Shown piece by piece: positions 10,760-23,976 of a stretch of 64,000 bases of DNA (position 1 is its first letter; each line of letters opens with the position of its first letter). This DNA is from Juglans regia (lineage: Eukaryota; Streptophyta; Magnoliopsida; Fagales; Juglandaceae): NCBI RefSeq assembly GCF_001411555.2, contig NC_049911.1, forward strand, positions 1,612,001-1,676,000. The letters run 5' to 3'. The notes below the pieces were generated by a model, which was given only the letters and a program-made list of their open reading frames with translations, searched no databases and was not told the DNA's origin. The position numbers were made by a program, and so were the translations under genes.

Positions 10760-13162
10760 TCAATGGGGGAAAAGAGAGGAGAAACATCTGTTTCTGTGGA
10801 ATCAGAAGCTAAAAGAAAAGGTTCCTTATGGAGTTGCTCCAAGTTGATTACCTTTTTCAGACCTCAACAGAAGCCAAAGCATGAGAGCTAGGTGAGATGG
10901 AAATACTGAAGGTTTCGCCATACTTTATATGTTGGCACTGGAAAGAAATCAGATAGTGGCAGTCTACACACACTTTAGTGACACCCGTTAAACTGGTCCT
11001 TTCATGCCCTTGACTTTATCTCTGCACCAAAGAAAATCTTGAGTCAAAATGTAATTTGTATATCTACATATAGATTCCTAGAGTTACAGTTTTGTTGTAA
11101 TATTAACATTCATTTTCCCCAATGAAATTAAGCTGTCATTTTTGCATCTTGAATGTACGTGAGACTTGCAACCATAAATGTTTTGCCATCAGTTTGTGTT
11201 GGAAGCTTTCAAGAGGAAGATTTTCAGTTAAAAGTTTTGAAATGGTTTCACCGGTGACCAAACATTGACAAACAGAATTAAGGATTGTTTCTTGCAGAAT
11301 ATAGTGAGATTAATATGGATGCAATCCTAACTTGACGCATTGATAGCTGATACATTTTCTATGCATTTGCTGAATTTATCATTTGATTTGTCCAATAAAA
11401 AAAAGTTTGCACCCTCAGTTAGGAGTGACAAATTTTTACACCACCTAAGAATTTGATACGGGAGGGTAATGCTTTAGCCGATAGTCTCATCTTTTTTGGT
11501 GCTCGACAATACGGTTAGAGCACTAGCATTAGATTATGTATCTGTATATACATCTGCATCTGTATATGCATCTACATATATATTTACATAATATGACCTT
11601 AAATTAGGCTGGATTGGACTATGCATATCAAAAAATTTGTATAGTTATGAACAATGTTTCTACAAATTTGAAAATGCACTGTTCACTATCCAAATCTTTT
11701 TTTTTTTTTTCTCTCTCCTCCCCCTCTCTCCACCAATGGATAGAATTTTAGGAAAAAAATTCTAGTGGATGTTAAATAATAGAATTTGCAGTGGTGCTAA
11801 TTGTAAAATATATATAAAAAAGGAAAAATAAATAATAATAAAATAATAATAATTTAGCTCAAAGATGCATACTCAGGATTTTCTTGATATGCAAAATCAA
11901 TTTCTAAAAGATGTGACTTTGCATATGCATATAAAGAAACCAATGCTAATGCTCTTGGTATCTCATCTTCATCTTTTCTTTCCTAAACATATAATTGGTC
12001 TCTTTGCTTTGAATTGTTCAGGTCTCCCCAATTTCATATATTAATTTTTTACTTTTCCTTTTTGATGGTGTCCTTGCGTACTTCAGCAGATTGTTTTATT
12101 ATTAATCGGTTTCAAGTAGTTTTTCCTAGAAGTTTGATTTTAGGATTTTGATTATAACCCTTCTTAAGTTTACTTTTGTCTCTTCTGTACGAGGCTCTTC
12201 TGGGTCAAGGATTCTCACATTGTTTTATTATTAAGAGCTCGAGCTGTTTTGAAGACTGCTAAAGGACAAGCATATATGCGGTTCTTTCCTAATTAAACAA
12301 GCCAGGCTAGGCTAAATTGTCCTATACAATCTATCATTTATTAAAGTTGATCATCAGAAATTTACTGCACGTTGTCCGATCATACATCTCACCCAAGATG
12401 GGAAAGGAAACGTACAAGAGGTTGTTACAAAGCTTATGACAAATTTATGAATTGCTCTATAAGAACTCTTTGGATCATAATTTAAGAAGATGAAGAAACG
12501 ACATCTTAACCGACTGAGCTGTTGGCTTTTTCTTTGGTCCTTTTGCACGGTAAACAGCTTTGATCCTGAAATGTTGGGACCTGAGAAGCCTGCATATCAT
12601 CAAATAATGCAGTGAAATATCATGGCTTGGCTTCTTTCTTATTGTACTATGTTCCACTTGCGTAAAGGTCCCTCCCCAGTATCACCATGTGAATGAAATG
12701 AGTTTTTACACGTCAAAAAGGTACTGTTGTACCCTCAAATTATTACAAGTTTTACACTCTACACTAAAATGATCAAAACTCATATATTGTACCTTCAAAT
12801 TGGTAGAATTTGACACTTTGTACCATCGTTTAATTCTGGAAATCATAAGGACTTTTGGTTCTCGTCAAAAGTCAGCGTCTTTATTAATTCTCTACAACAT
12901 TTTTTCAATATTCTGGCGATCTGAAAGAAAAAGTTTCATCTAAATCTTGAAGAGTTAGACTAGCCAGCTATGGCGTTTGGTTGAAATCCCATGAGCCTTC
13001 TTTGATTAGGTAGACAGAAGAATGTCGCTTTTCAACTCGGCTAATCTTTAAAAAGAGAAATGTTTTATGTTTCACAGAGAAACGGCCTGATGGTTGTCAG
13101 TGAATTCTGCATGAACCAGCCTAGAGTTACCTGGAAAGCTCAATTTTACTGTCTTCACATTG
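10760..13162. other. Intergenic region between ERCC1 and the receptor kinase
   Basis: The first 350 bases are the probable ERCC1 3' untranslated region, with AATGAAATTAAGC near 11122 as a weak poly(A) signal. A MITE follows at 11518-11954. Two small minus-strand open frames at about 12354-12657 show no known domain and I do not call them. The rest is AT-rich with nothing recognisable, then the 3' flank of the kinase gene. Confidence 0.5.
11518..11954. mobile_element. MITE of the GAGCAYT family (PIF/Harbinger-like)
   Basis: The left end GAGCACTAGCATTAGATT matches the right end read on the other strand, GAGCATTAGCATTGGTTT, with three differences. TTA precedes the left end. The 437-base interior is AT-rich, with alternating CATCTGTATATGCATC-type sequence near the left. 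Other members sit at 34418, 36847, 36051, 38566 and 49704. Confidence 0.75.
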
Positions 13163-16100
13163 TCACGAGGACCTGGGACTTGTTCGATTTAGAAATCTCG
13201 ACGAGGCGGGAGAACTAATAGAATGAAGGTTTTTCACCAGAGGGATGAGTGACTGTACAACATCAGTCATTAGAGGCCGATATTCTGCTTCCGGTTGCAC
13301 ACACATGGCTGCAATAGCGGCTACCTGCAAAAACAATGCAGCCAGAAGAAAACAGACGTATTAGCAATTTATAAGCATCAATACTGGTGGTTGGTGAAGA
13401 TCGTGATAGCAAGCAAGATGACCTGAATTAGATCCTTCTTGGAATACTGGCCTTGTAGAGCTGGATCAACCATTTCTACTACTTTTTCTCTGTTCGATAG
13501 CCTTGGAAGAGCCTGTCAAATTACGTAACAGATATGTCACACTTCAAAAGCTTTGAACTTTGGTTCATTCTTGGCAACACTGGCCTTTAAAGTTCATCTT
13601 GAACTTGATATAGAGAATAAGATATTAACAAAGAATAGACGTCTCAAGGTAATGTATTCCTAGTGAAAATGGATATGTAGCTTGACAGCTACAAAGTAAT
13701 GACAAAGACAATGCTGGAGCCTGGAGTTTTAGGTCAGTCAAGCAACCAAGAATCAGTTGGGGGTGGAGAAAGATCATATCTCCTAGAAAATCTTATTCTG
13801 TCTTTGAAACATCATATTGGCTCTGATAACACATTTTATTTCTGCCATTAAGAGTTATCAGCGTATCCTGCTGTATGTGGGTGTAGAGTTGCAGATAATT
13901 CAACTATCGTCTCCAAGCAAAAGTTTAGTGTTATTCATAAAGTAAACTAGAGGCGGCCTGCAGCTAGATCAGATGATCTGGCTCATATTCCAAAATTCTT
14001 ATTTTTACTTGGCTTACTACATGTAAGATGACTACAAGAGAGAGACATTTCTACCAAGAGAAATCTGGCAAGAAAGGTTGCATTCTCAACCAGTCAATAG
14101 GCAGTGCCCTGCCAATGATGCTATAGGGCGGGCAGGCTACTATATGCAAACTTGCTTCGGCAGTTGCCATTTATAATGTGTGGATGGAAACGAACCATAA
14201 AATACACTAATAAAGTTCCCCGGAGAAAGGTATCATTCAAAACAAAGCAATACTTCATTCTTGATTTTATCATCCATAATCATACTAGTTGATATGATAC
14301 ATTTTAAGTTATTTTATATGCAAATCACTGAAATGACAACCACATAACCCACTACTAAGGCCCCGTTTGGATGTTGGGCTGAATTGAGTTCTTTATGAAT
14401 AGTAGTGAGTTGAGATGGTGGAGTGAGTTTTGTGGGGCTCACTTAAGATAATTTAGATGTATTTAGATGTTAAGATGAGTTTAGATGTATTTATGGAAAG
14501 TTGAAAAAAGTTATGAGTCCTGAGTGTAAAGAGGTATTGAGTTGAAAAAGGTTGTGAGTCCTACGTGTAAAGAGGTTTTACGTTGAGATGAGTTTAGTGA
14601 TTTGAGAGTTGGGTGTTTGAATGTTAGACTCAGTATAAAATTAGACTAAGATCAGTCCAAGTTCCGGGCCCTAAATGACAATCATTTAAAATATCTCATA
14701 AGAGGCTTGACTAAGAATAACAAAAGCTAAATCAAAGAACAGCAGCATTTCTTTCGATAAGCTGGATGGATGTACAGCATTTCTTGTTGTTAGTCATGGT
14801 ACTACTTTGTCGATTTGCTATTTTTCAATGTAGCGTGCACTCATTATTGTCCCCCGGTTGAATAAATTTTGCATTCATCCAAGAAAAAAGACAAAATTGG
14901 AGGAGTTTGTCTACTAACCCATGAAACAAGAACATGTTCTCCTGGGGGCCGCTTCGTATCAACTGGTACACGGCCTGTTAACAGCTCTAGAAGTACCACA
15001 CCATAGCTATATACATCAGATTTTGTTGTAAGCTTACCCGTGGAAGCATACCTACATCACCCGAAATTTAAGAGCTAAACAATGTTAAAATGGAATTAAC
15101 TCCAGAGCTAATGCTTTATCTTGTGCTTCTAAATATTTTCATCAGCAATTAAGGGCCTATACATACATAGAAAGGCATTTGAAATGAAATCATGACTACA
15201 AAGTAGACTTTCATCCTCGTGAGCTTTTTCAATTTTTGTTTTGTTAGGGAAATGAAGTCCTGCCTAACAAGGACCTGCGCATGCGCATGTGCATGTGCAT
15301 GCTTGTATTTAACAATGCATTTTCACTGGTATTGCTGTGATAATGAAAGAGAGGGTGTATGATAGGGTGATGGAGGACTCACTCTGGTGCCAGATATCCG
15401 GTTGTCCCGAGCACACGTGTCAAGATCTGACCATTGATTTTGTCTGAGCCCATCTTGGCCAATCCAAAATCCGACACCTTGGCACGGAAATTCTGATCTA
15501 GTAGAATGTTGGTGCACTTGAAGTCACGGTGGATAACTGGGGTTGAGATTGAATGCTCGTGGAGAAACTCAAGGGCCCTAGCACAATCAAGGGCTATCCT
15601 CAATCGAGTAGCCCAATCCAACGCTTTAAGTTGATTGTTAGAGGGGTGGAGGTGGTGTTGGAGAGTGCCATTGGGCATAAACTCAAAAATTAGAAGCCTA
15701 TGGTGTTGGTCAGCACAATAGCCAAGTAATTCCACCAGATAAGGACAATGTAAGCGGCTTAATAGATCCACCTACATTAAAGAAAGAGATAAAAACAAAT
15801 TGTCTTTTAGTGGTACATACACCCATGTGCAACTGTGCAAGGATGGAGACTTCATAAATGCATACTGCCAAAAGAACAGATTGAAGGAAGATGATTAATA
15901 TTTCAGAACAAATAGTTCTTAGGAAATATATTGTGTATTGTTAGAACGTACCAGACCCGAGTTTCAGAAACTGCAGCATTACCCTAACATATGTCTATGT
16001 ATGTGCGTGCGCTTGTGTGTGTGAGAGAGAATTATGAGTCTAACATTCCCAAATTGCTTAAGAAAGTGATGTCACAAGGTCAAGGAAAACTGTTTATGCG

Positions 16101-17235
16101 ATCAGAGAAGATGGAGCAAGAAATTGCCTAAGAAACTGCAGCAGACGACCTCTCCTTATCCCTCTCATATAGTGCTACTGCTTATAGGCTGTTGTAAGGA
16201 CAAAATGACAATCTTTACTAAGTTTGTCTACAGAAAACATAAACAGAAGAAAAGCCCAGAAAGAAACAAATTAGGGAGAAAGAGCAAATAGGAACAAAAA
16301 CTAATAAATGAAGTCATTCACCTCAATCCTGAAGGCACGCTCCCCCTGCTTTCCTTCCCTGTGCAACATCTTAATTGCAGCCACGGTCCCATCCCTTAGG
16401 ACTCCTCTGTACACCACTCCATACCCTCCATTTCCTATTATGTTTGGTTCACTAAATTTATCTGTGGCCACTTCAAGCTCCTTGTATGTAAACACTTGGA
16501 CTCCTCCGAATCTAGGTGGGGGTGTCCTGACCATATGCCCTCCATAAAGACACCCACCCTTCACATCTGCCACATTTCAAGATATGCCCATCAAATTAGC
16601 ATAGAATCTGAAGGGGAGAAAATTAGAAAACAAAAAAGCAGAGAGAGAGAAGCATTTGTGGTCATAATGGACTTCTTGTTTTCTTCCTTCCCGGGGAATA
16701 AAAACTAAATCATGTGAAAGCACCCTCGGTTGGTTGAAAACAATTTGTTTTTGTGAAAATGAGATAACAATGGATGGCGAAAAAGTGATCATGAAAAAGG
16801 ACGTTCACACCTTTCACTGAAAACGAAAACTTGGATACATTTCCAATAAATAAGCCAACATGCCTTTAAAGGCCAAGATCTTCCACAATATTGCACGAAT
16901 AAACTTCGAAAATAGTAAGTCTCACCTGGGCTAGAATTGAAGTTCACGGTGGTATGAGCTATGAACCTGCTACTTGTGTTGTTGATGCTATTGTGTTCCT
17001 TGGAAGTGCTATTGCTGTTAGCAGATTTGAGTCGTCGGAGCATTATAATGATTAGAAATATGGCAAAAAGGAGGACAACAGAAGTGATGGAGATGATGAT
17101 TATAAGGGTGGAAATGGAGGGGAAAATGCCATGGTGTTGGCTATTTGTTGGAGAATGTGTGTGGTGGTGTCCTTGGGTGTAGTTATTTGCAGTACCAAGT
17201 GGCCTTGCAGGTGGCTCTGTGTTGTTAACTTCCAT
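13163..17235 (-). CDS. Transmembrane receptor-like serine/threonine kinase
   Basis: Six coding exons on the minus strand: 17235-16926, 16566-16322, 15771-15383, 15051-14919, 13512-13423, 13324-13163, all GT-AG, giving 442 residues. A short His/Thr/Ser-rich N-terminal stretch is followed by a transmembrane helix at about 42-66 ([20 protein letters not shown]), then a juxtamembrane segment and a full kinase domain. Visible kinase motifs are the glycine loop [11 protein letters not shown], the lysine of AAIKML, the catalytic loop [17 protein letters not shown], and [10 protein letters not shown]. The Arg-Asp pair makes it an RD kinase, so it should be active. The ectodomain is too short for a typical ligand receptor; the kinase resembles PERK and RLCK-VII-like plant kinases. 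The first ATG follows an in-frame hydrophobic stretch with no upstream ATG (see findings), so the true start is uncertain. Substrate and ligand cannot be read. Confidence 0.9.
14359..14671. mobile_element. Harbinger-like MITE in receptor-kinase intron 4
   Basis: The element begins GGCCCCGTTTGGATGTTGGG and its right end read on the other strand begins GGGCCCGGAACTTGGACTGA. TAA flanks both sides (14356-14358 and 14672-14674), the 3-base target duplication of PIF/Harbinger elements. It is 313 bases, noncoding, and lies in the intron between the fourth and fifth kinase exons. Confidence 0.8.
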
Positions 17236-19789
17236 GAGCACAAAGAGCAATGCAAGAGAGAAGAATGGAAAGAGAGAGAAAGAGAGAGGTGTTGGTAAAG
17301 ATGAGGAGCAACTTTGTGTTATGAAGGTTGAGTTTCCCTTACTACGAGATCATAGATCACTCTCTCTCATGCATGACCAATTGGTTTTGTATGCTTCCTT
17401 CGTCCTTTCTTACGTATTTTCTGTAGAATTGTCTGTCTTTGTGTCAGAAGAACTTTGAAGCTTTTCTACCTATTGTCAATTTGTCCTATTGATACCCATC
17501 CAACTACAATTATAAGCTAATTATGTACAATCCCGTATACAGAAGTTTTTCAATTCCTCATACTACTTGCTACATTTGTTTTGGATAATTACTTCAATAA
17601 CTGGTAAAGGTGGACTAGGAAACCGCGCCTGCTATGTCTCCACCAGTACTTCACAGCCCGACCCCACACAGAAAACAATTAGCATATGTGACCAGTTCTG
17701 TTTTCTTACTCGTTTTGCAAAGAAAACAATTTATTTGAAAAGCTTTGCTTACAGTAATACGACGTAAAGTTGTGAAATGCGTAAGTGTCACGTAATTATT
17801 TTATAAAAAATATCTTTACTTATTAACATACCAATCATACTGCTGATATTTATATTATTTTTATAATTATTATGGATCTTACAATAAGCAACTCTTTTAT
17901 GAACAGTTGTGAAATCTCAACATTCAAAAAGACTATTCAATGACATATTTAAGGACTCGGGTTGAAGATGTCTGTGTGTGGTAGTGTGTTACAGACTTAT
18001 ATATCCGATTATCTCTGCATGGAAGTTCTCGTTGGCATGTGATAGATATTCCTTGCGTGTTCAACTGAGATTATAAAAAGGGAAAAAATATTAGGGAAAG
18101 AGTAGAGTGTTTATATAAGTTAATGGCTGCCTAGAATTCAGAAAAACAGGACTCAATCATTGGTCAGTTCTTCTAAACTTATGAAAGATTGCTAATCATT
18201 AAGACAAGGTCATATGTCATCCACACATGTTCAAATCCAATAATTTGTCTAAAACCTTAAAAGTAAAGAATTCAAAAGATATTTATATAGTTAGCCTATC
18301 CTGCACCAGCCATTCTACTATTAGCTGGTGAGCTTGACTCTTCAGCCGATCTGGTATCCACTGTCAGCCTCATTTCATTATCAAGGAGTGGCTCGAAAAA
18401 TGAAATAAATGCAGAGGCAAACACTCTGCCCAATTTGTCATATTATCTCTGTAAATTCTTCATTTATTTTACTTGCTTCTATCCTAGTACATATTTTAAA
18501 CAAACACACACATAAACTAGGATACTTGAATATTATTACTTGTCACGGTAATATAAAAGTTAATTCAACAAATGGGAGAGTGATGGCATTGCTTTGGTTT
18601 TTTTGGTTGTAATACTGAAAAGCTTGAAGCGTGATTTTTTTCGTAAGGTGTGAGGTATGTAGTAGTGAATAGTGACAGATGAGAAGAATTATTAAAACAT
18701 TTTATATGGGCTTTGGTTCTGATGGAGATTGTAACTATTGGTTTATAAAAAGTCATCAAAAGAGTAGATAGCATAGAACAAGCAGTTTTTCTTTCTTTCT
18801 TTCTTTTCCCTTTTTATTTGTGGTTACAATCTGCGATGAAAGCCATAACCCTGGAGAGGATCTTTCTTTATGAGAACTGCTGTTGCAATTAAATCTCCAC
18901 TATCATCATAACGAAAGGATCTTTCTTTACTGCTTCCTTTTACCTCTTCTTACAGATGACTGCGACATGGTATAGAGCAGACCCCCTAAAAAGTAGAACA
19001 TCACGATCTGCATATAAGTTGGGTGTTTTCCATTGGACCATTACCTATGGCCGTCCCTCTCACACCGAATACCACTCTAGAGAGATAACACATGCCCCAT
19101 TTTCAAGTCACAGAAGTCATGTGGCCGTTGAGTTTTTGGTATAAATTAGATAGTATTCAAGTGCAAACATGTAATGAAAGTCAAGTGGGGCCAAAGTCCT
19201 AATTGATAGGAACATACAGACTTCTCCTCTCTCTTAGTCTGGTATCATGTGAACTGTGTGGTCTTCACTTACCTGATGAAATAACCATTGCTTTGCATTG
19301 ACTATCTACGGATCGACCAATCAACATCGACCACATGATCAGCTGTTTTAGGGAAGATATCACGCTCCCTCCCTCTATATTCACACAAAGGTACCGTGCA
19401 ACTTAGGGCTTTAGGACTGACCATCCAAAACTCCTTGAGATGCAAATCTGCCATCCGCAGCCCAAGTCAACTTTTAACAAGAATGAAAGTGCTACCAATT
19501 TAACTTCAAAATCAGATAGTGAAGACTGCACAAATGTTTTGCTTTATGTTTTGTTTCCGACACTTCCAGAAATTACATACATTTCATACAAAATATTCTA
19601 GGAAAAATCAAGAACTAAATCAATTTCAACGGGCGCTGAGACAAGACCTGAACCAAAGCTTATGCATCATGGAAAGATACAACTCAATCATATACGCCAA
19701 AGAGTACCCCAAGATTAAGGTATAAATTCGATTGAAGAATTAACTATCAGAAAACAATTTCATTGAAGAATTAAAGATCTATAGTTTCA
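17236..19789. other. Intergenic region between receptor kinase and ALG13
   Basis: It holds the promoter side of the kinase gene (rightward from 17236) and the 3' flank of ALG13. A short piece near 18640-18705 (AAGGTGTGAGG, then GAATAGTGACAGATGAGAA) recurs in altered form at about 4870-4920 and looks like a decayed dispersed repeat. Otherwise no gene, RNA or element is recognised. Confidence 0.5.
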
Positions 19790-21224
19790 TTAATCATCTG
19801 GGAAACCTAGAAATCGATTAATAAGCTTAGCGACAGGTATGGCATTCCCAGGAGGATATGGAAGTAGAGACTCCAAATTCATAGCCGCTATGGTCTGATT
19901 AAGTGTTTGAGGACGGGCACAGTATAAGTGCTTCCTCTCTGCAAGTTCTTCTGCTAACTCACTTTGATGATTGTCCATCAAATCTTCATTCACCACCACA
20001 ATTAAAGGCTTCCCAAGTCGCAATGTCTCAAATATGCTGCCTGACCCTGCACCGTGGTCCCAGAAATGAATGTAATCGTAAACTGGCACAGCAAATGAAG
20101 CCTTTAAAATCCAAAACTTCAATAGCTAGATCATGGACAAAACTCAAAGCAGTATAGCAGTAAAATCCAGCCATCTACAGAGAAGATTAAGAAATTAAAA
20201 ATAAAATAGAGAGAATATGCATCAAACTATCAAGTGCTTACCCGCATGACTGATCACTAGAGATGCTGATCTCAGATGATCTGCTATGCTTGATGAGAAA
20301 GTGAAGAAGTCTACAGCCAGAGACCCATCGTCTCCTCCAGACTGCATAAAAGGGGAGAAAAAGGAGGACCAGTTGGCAAATATCTTAATAGAACCCAAGG
20401 TAAGCAGAATTCTCAGACCCAAGTTCCAACTAAAGAAATATCTCAAATCACTGGTTTCTTCTTCTTCTTCTTCTATTTATATTTTTATTTTTCCCAATTT
20501 TGAGTCAAAAATTTAACCCTTTAATGCTTCACAATCACCATACTGCATGCAACTACAGTACTATTCACTCCTTTTTATAATAACGTGTGGCCCCTTCTCC
20601 ATCTCATGTGGTTTTATAGTGTGTGTTAGCTGCCTTTTTTGTTTATATACTTATTCCAATCCCGAGAGAGAGAGAGAGATGAGTATAAAATTCATGTCTT
20701 TGAGATACAAATCATCAAGACTATGTACCAAATTCTTGCAACACGTAATGAAAATTTTCAACAGACCATAAGAGATGGAAGAATCTGATAAGATCGTTAA
20801 TATTTTTATCAACTCCACCTTTGGCAGAATTGAGAGGTTCAAGACACGTTAACTTCAGCCTAGATTCACCAGTACAGCTTCCCTATTCCCAAGCTTTTAT
20901 TTTTGTAGGGGCAATGCTCATTCAATCAAAATTAAAGTAGCAATATTGCAATGACACAATGAACTACTACAAACTTTATAAGAAATCAGAGCAATGAATG
21001 ACACCACTGGAAGAACCATAAACCATGGCCAAAGTTCAAATTACCTTTGTGGGTGTGTATGATCCACGACCCATTTGAATGATAAGATGGGTATATCCTC
21101 TTTTCAGCAACTCATCTTTAACTTCCCGAGTATCCACTGCTCTAACAAGAGCATCAAAACAAGTCGTTCCAACTGTTACGAAAACAGTTTTCTTCAGCTT
21201 GATACCATCCTCAGTATCTCCCAT
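19790..21224 (-). CDS. UDP-GlcNAc transferase catalytic subunit ALG13
   Basis: Three coding exons on the minus strand: 21224-21045, 20341-20242 and 20046-19790, giving 178 residues, the usual length of plant ALG13. With the membrane partner ALG14 it adds the second N-acetylglucosamine to the dolichol-linked N-glycan precursor on the cytosolic face of the ER. The GT28 C-terminal fold is seen as [16 protein letters not shown], then [46 protein letters not shown] (the sugar-nucleotide binding core) and [20 protein letters not shown], ending [11 protein letters not shown]. There is no membrane segment, as expected. A splice acceptor lies directly before the ATG (21225-21226), and a strong donor, GTAAGT, at 21991 implies a 5' untranslated exon upstream of 21992 and a 767-base leader intron. 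Exon joins are in phase and rebuild the conserved [10 protein letters not shown]. Confidence 0.94.
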
Positions 21225-21991
21225 CTAATGATGACTAATACTTTTGCCACAATTCACACCGCCTAACCCTTTCAACCACCAAATAATATCTAGAATAAAC
21301 ACATGAAAGGAACTAAGAACTTCAATTATAATGGAAAACAAATAAAAAATAACTTTTGGAAGAAAAGGATAAAAGTTACAACAATTCGAATTCAAGCGAT
21401 TCTTGCATCCCCAATTCATTTCAAAGTTCACACACATACACACGAAATAGAGCCACAAATCTATTACTACATACAATAGAATAATATAAAAAAAAAAAAA
21501 AGAAAGGAAAAAACAATGATAGATAAAGATAATTCAAAGAACCCAGAAGTCATCTGATAATATTGACCGATTCCTTCACGTATTGAGAAAGGAAACAATA
21601 AATAACCATGAAAAAGAAAGAAACGAAGATAGGGGAAATGCCTTGATAGATTTTGAACTAAAATCTGGTCTAGGAATTGTATGATATATAAATCCAAAAA
21701 TGGTACGAATTCTTTGTAAACATGTGGAAGATATTAAAGTTTGGTGGAAATTCTTTACAGATGTGGTTAAGCAACATGTCTATGTAGAAGCATCTATATA
21801 ATTGTACTATGACATTTTCAATGCTATTATGAAGTATTTGTTAAAAAACAAATGGTCAAAATTCTAGCTACCTAAGAGTATTTGTTAGAGAAATAGATAG
21901 AGAGAGCGCGAGAGAAAGACAGAAGAGAGATTGAGACCTAATGAGAGAGGTAGCTAGAGAGAGAGAGCCGAGATGAAACTGGGGTACTTAC

Positions 21992-22380
21992 CGGATTTTC
22001 GAGCAGAGGCGGAAATGGGGGCTGTAGGCGCTTCCCAACCGAGAGGACGAGAACGCCGTGGGTTACGGCGGAACAAAAAATCGCAGAGAAGATAGAGAGG
22101 TGTCGGGGGCCGTGGGGGAAGAAGGGGGCAATGGCTTAGGATACAAAACGCACCGTTTTGGTGCTCTCCTCTGGTTTTTTTAAGCAAATCGGGCGGGCTA
22201 GGTTTTAAGAGTATGGGCCTGGGCCACACGGGCCTGATATGACATAAGTAATCCCAAATTCAGTACCTAATGCAGCTGATCTATCTTCCAACGATGAGTG
22301 CGCTTTGATCTCAGGGTTCTGATTCAGTTCGAGGAAAACAAGGGAGAGCAGAAACGCACCGTTTTAGTTGAAATTAAAAA
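21992..22380 (-). promoter_or_regulatory. ALG13 leader exon and promoter with paired CGCACCGTTTT motifs
   Basis: The donor CCG|GTAAGTACC on the minus strand places the end of the untranslated first exon at 21992. Upstream, AACGCACCGTTTT occurs twice on the plus strand, at about 22147-22159 and 22353-22365; the first copy lies in a near-palindrome CAAAACGCACCGTTTTGG. No TATA box is evident. The start of transcription between these motifs and 21992 is an inference. Confidence 0.5.
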
Positions 22381-23942
22381 ATGAAGATGGAGTGTCTACC
22401 GTCCACGAGATTGGGGCTTTACACTTTAGGGTTCTTTCTGTGTTTATGGACTCTAATTGAGCGTAATGGATCTTACGCGATCCAAGTTTAGTAGCTACCG
22501 GCCCAACCTTAGAATTTCAATGCTGCCTGGCCCAAAACATGTACTCTGCCTTTTTGCTTTCTTTTTTTTTTTGCCTTTCTTTTGAAATGTACGTGCACTT
22601 TTTCTTTATTATAAAAAGAAAAGCATATATCTATTGCATAAATTGGATTGACACAAGGCTTCCAAAAAATAAAGGGTCTACATTTAGTATATTTGCGTAT
22701 TATACCGTTAATATTAACGGTAGTTATCGGATGACTTGTAGTTCAAGAAGTATATTTTTTATGTAGAGTTTGCTACATGATACAGTCATTTTAGGGATGT
22801 TATCCGCATGGTGTGGGGCATGTAGCACCATGCGGGGAAGGGGCGGGGGGTAGGACCCAAAAATGACATCCGTCCTGCTCCCGCCTAGGTCAACTCATTG
22901 GATTAAAAAATTATTTTTAGATTTAAATTATAATATAATTTAAATTATAAATAAACATTTATAAATACAAAAATAATTTAAATTCATTAGAGTTACATTT
23001 TGGATTGTTTTGACCTCTTAGACTAATTTTTATATAGGATGTCAAGACAATACAATAGTCATACTTATTTTATATATAAAAAAAGTGGTACAGTTAATCA
23101 TATTAGTAAAATATACAAAAAATACGTAAAAATAGATCATACATAGAATTTTTTGTTTTATATATAGTTTGACCGACATGCTGAATGGCAAATTTAGAAA
23201 AAAAAAAAAAAACTGACAACAAATAGATTCTAAGGGAAATCTAGATAGAATTAATGAATAACGTAAACTGCATTCACAAGTATTTAAAGAAGAAGATGCA
23301 CAAATATTCACGATGTTGATCTGGTCAATGAACTAATCAAGAATATTGGGTAGGCAGAACTGCCACTGATTTAGTTACTTTAAGATTTTCCATTTTTAAG
23401 GCTTGCTATATATATAGCTCCTGATGTTCATGTGCATGCACGTTAAAGCAAAAAAGGAATATAATATTGACAAACGAGTTATGGGACACATCCATCATGA
23501 TCAGCTCTGCAAATATTGCAGATCGATCGATGCTGCTTAATTATAGATGTTTGCAGCAGGTGGCGAAAAATCTGGCTTTGACTGATTGCAAATATATATA
23601 TATATATAAAACCGGGGTTCATCGATCTCCTCGATCGATCGGCCTCCTCCTACTTTTCACTTTTGTCTTCTTCTTCGTGCCTTGTTATTCTTCTTCTTCT
23701 TTCTTCTTCTTCTTCTTTTTTCTGTACATAATGTGACAAACTGATTGCAGAAGAATCAGAACCTTGTGAATATGACTTGCCAGCTGGGGAAGGCAATTAA
23801 GTTCCAAACAAATTAAAACAGTATCACGTTTCATGTAAACTGCACAGCAGGCATGCATTCAGGGATCAGCTACACACCACGCGCATGCATACGATATTAG
23901 TACAGCAAGAAAAGCAAGAGCTAGCCAACAATATCGAAAACC

Positions 23943-23976
23943 CCATAATGGCCGGCGTGCATGCGTTCACACTGGA
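23943..23976 (-). repeat. 34-bp sequence shared with 31955-31988, opposite orientation
   Basis: Read on the minus strand this is TTCCAGTGTGAACGCATGCA, then CGCCGGCCATTATG. The plus strand at 31955-31988 is identical except one base (CATCATG). Farther along, in the same order, both sites also carry CATG(T)AAACGT and TTTGTCACATTAT, at wider spacing here. The family is unknown to me. Confidence 0.7.

Noticed and set aside
12354..12657. Two overlapping minus-strand open frames downstream of the receptor kinase
   Set aside because: Lengths of 60-64 codons, no known domain and no splice or promoter signals that favour them; expected by chance.
18956..19144. Plus-strand open frame of 62 codons between the kinase and ALG13
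   Set aside because: No similarity to a known family and no clear promoter; likely a chance frame.
23760..23790. Resemblance to microRNA169 (ATGACTTGCC)
   Set aside because: Too few matching bases and no matching star arm in a hairpin; coincidence.
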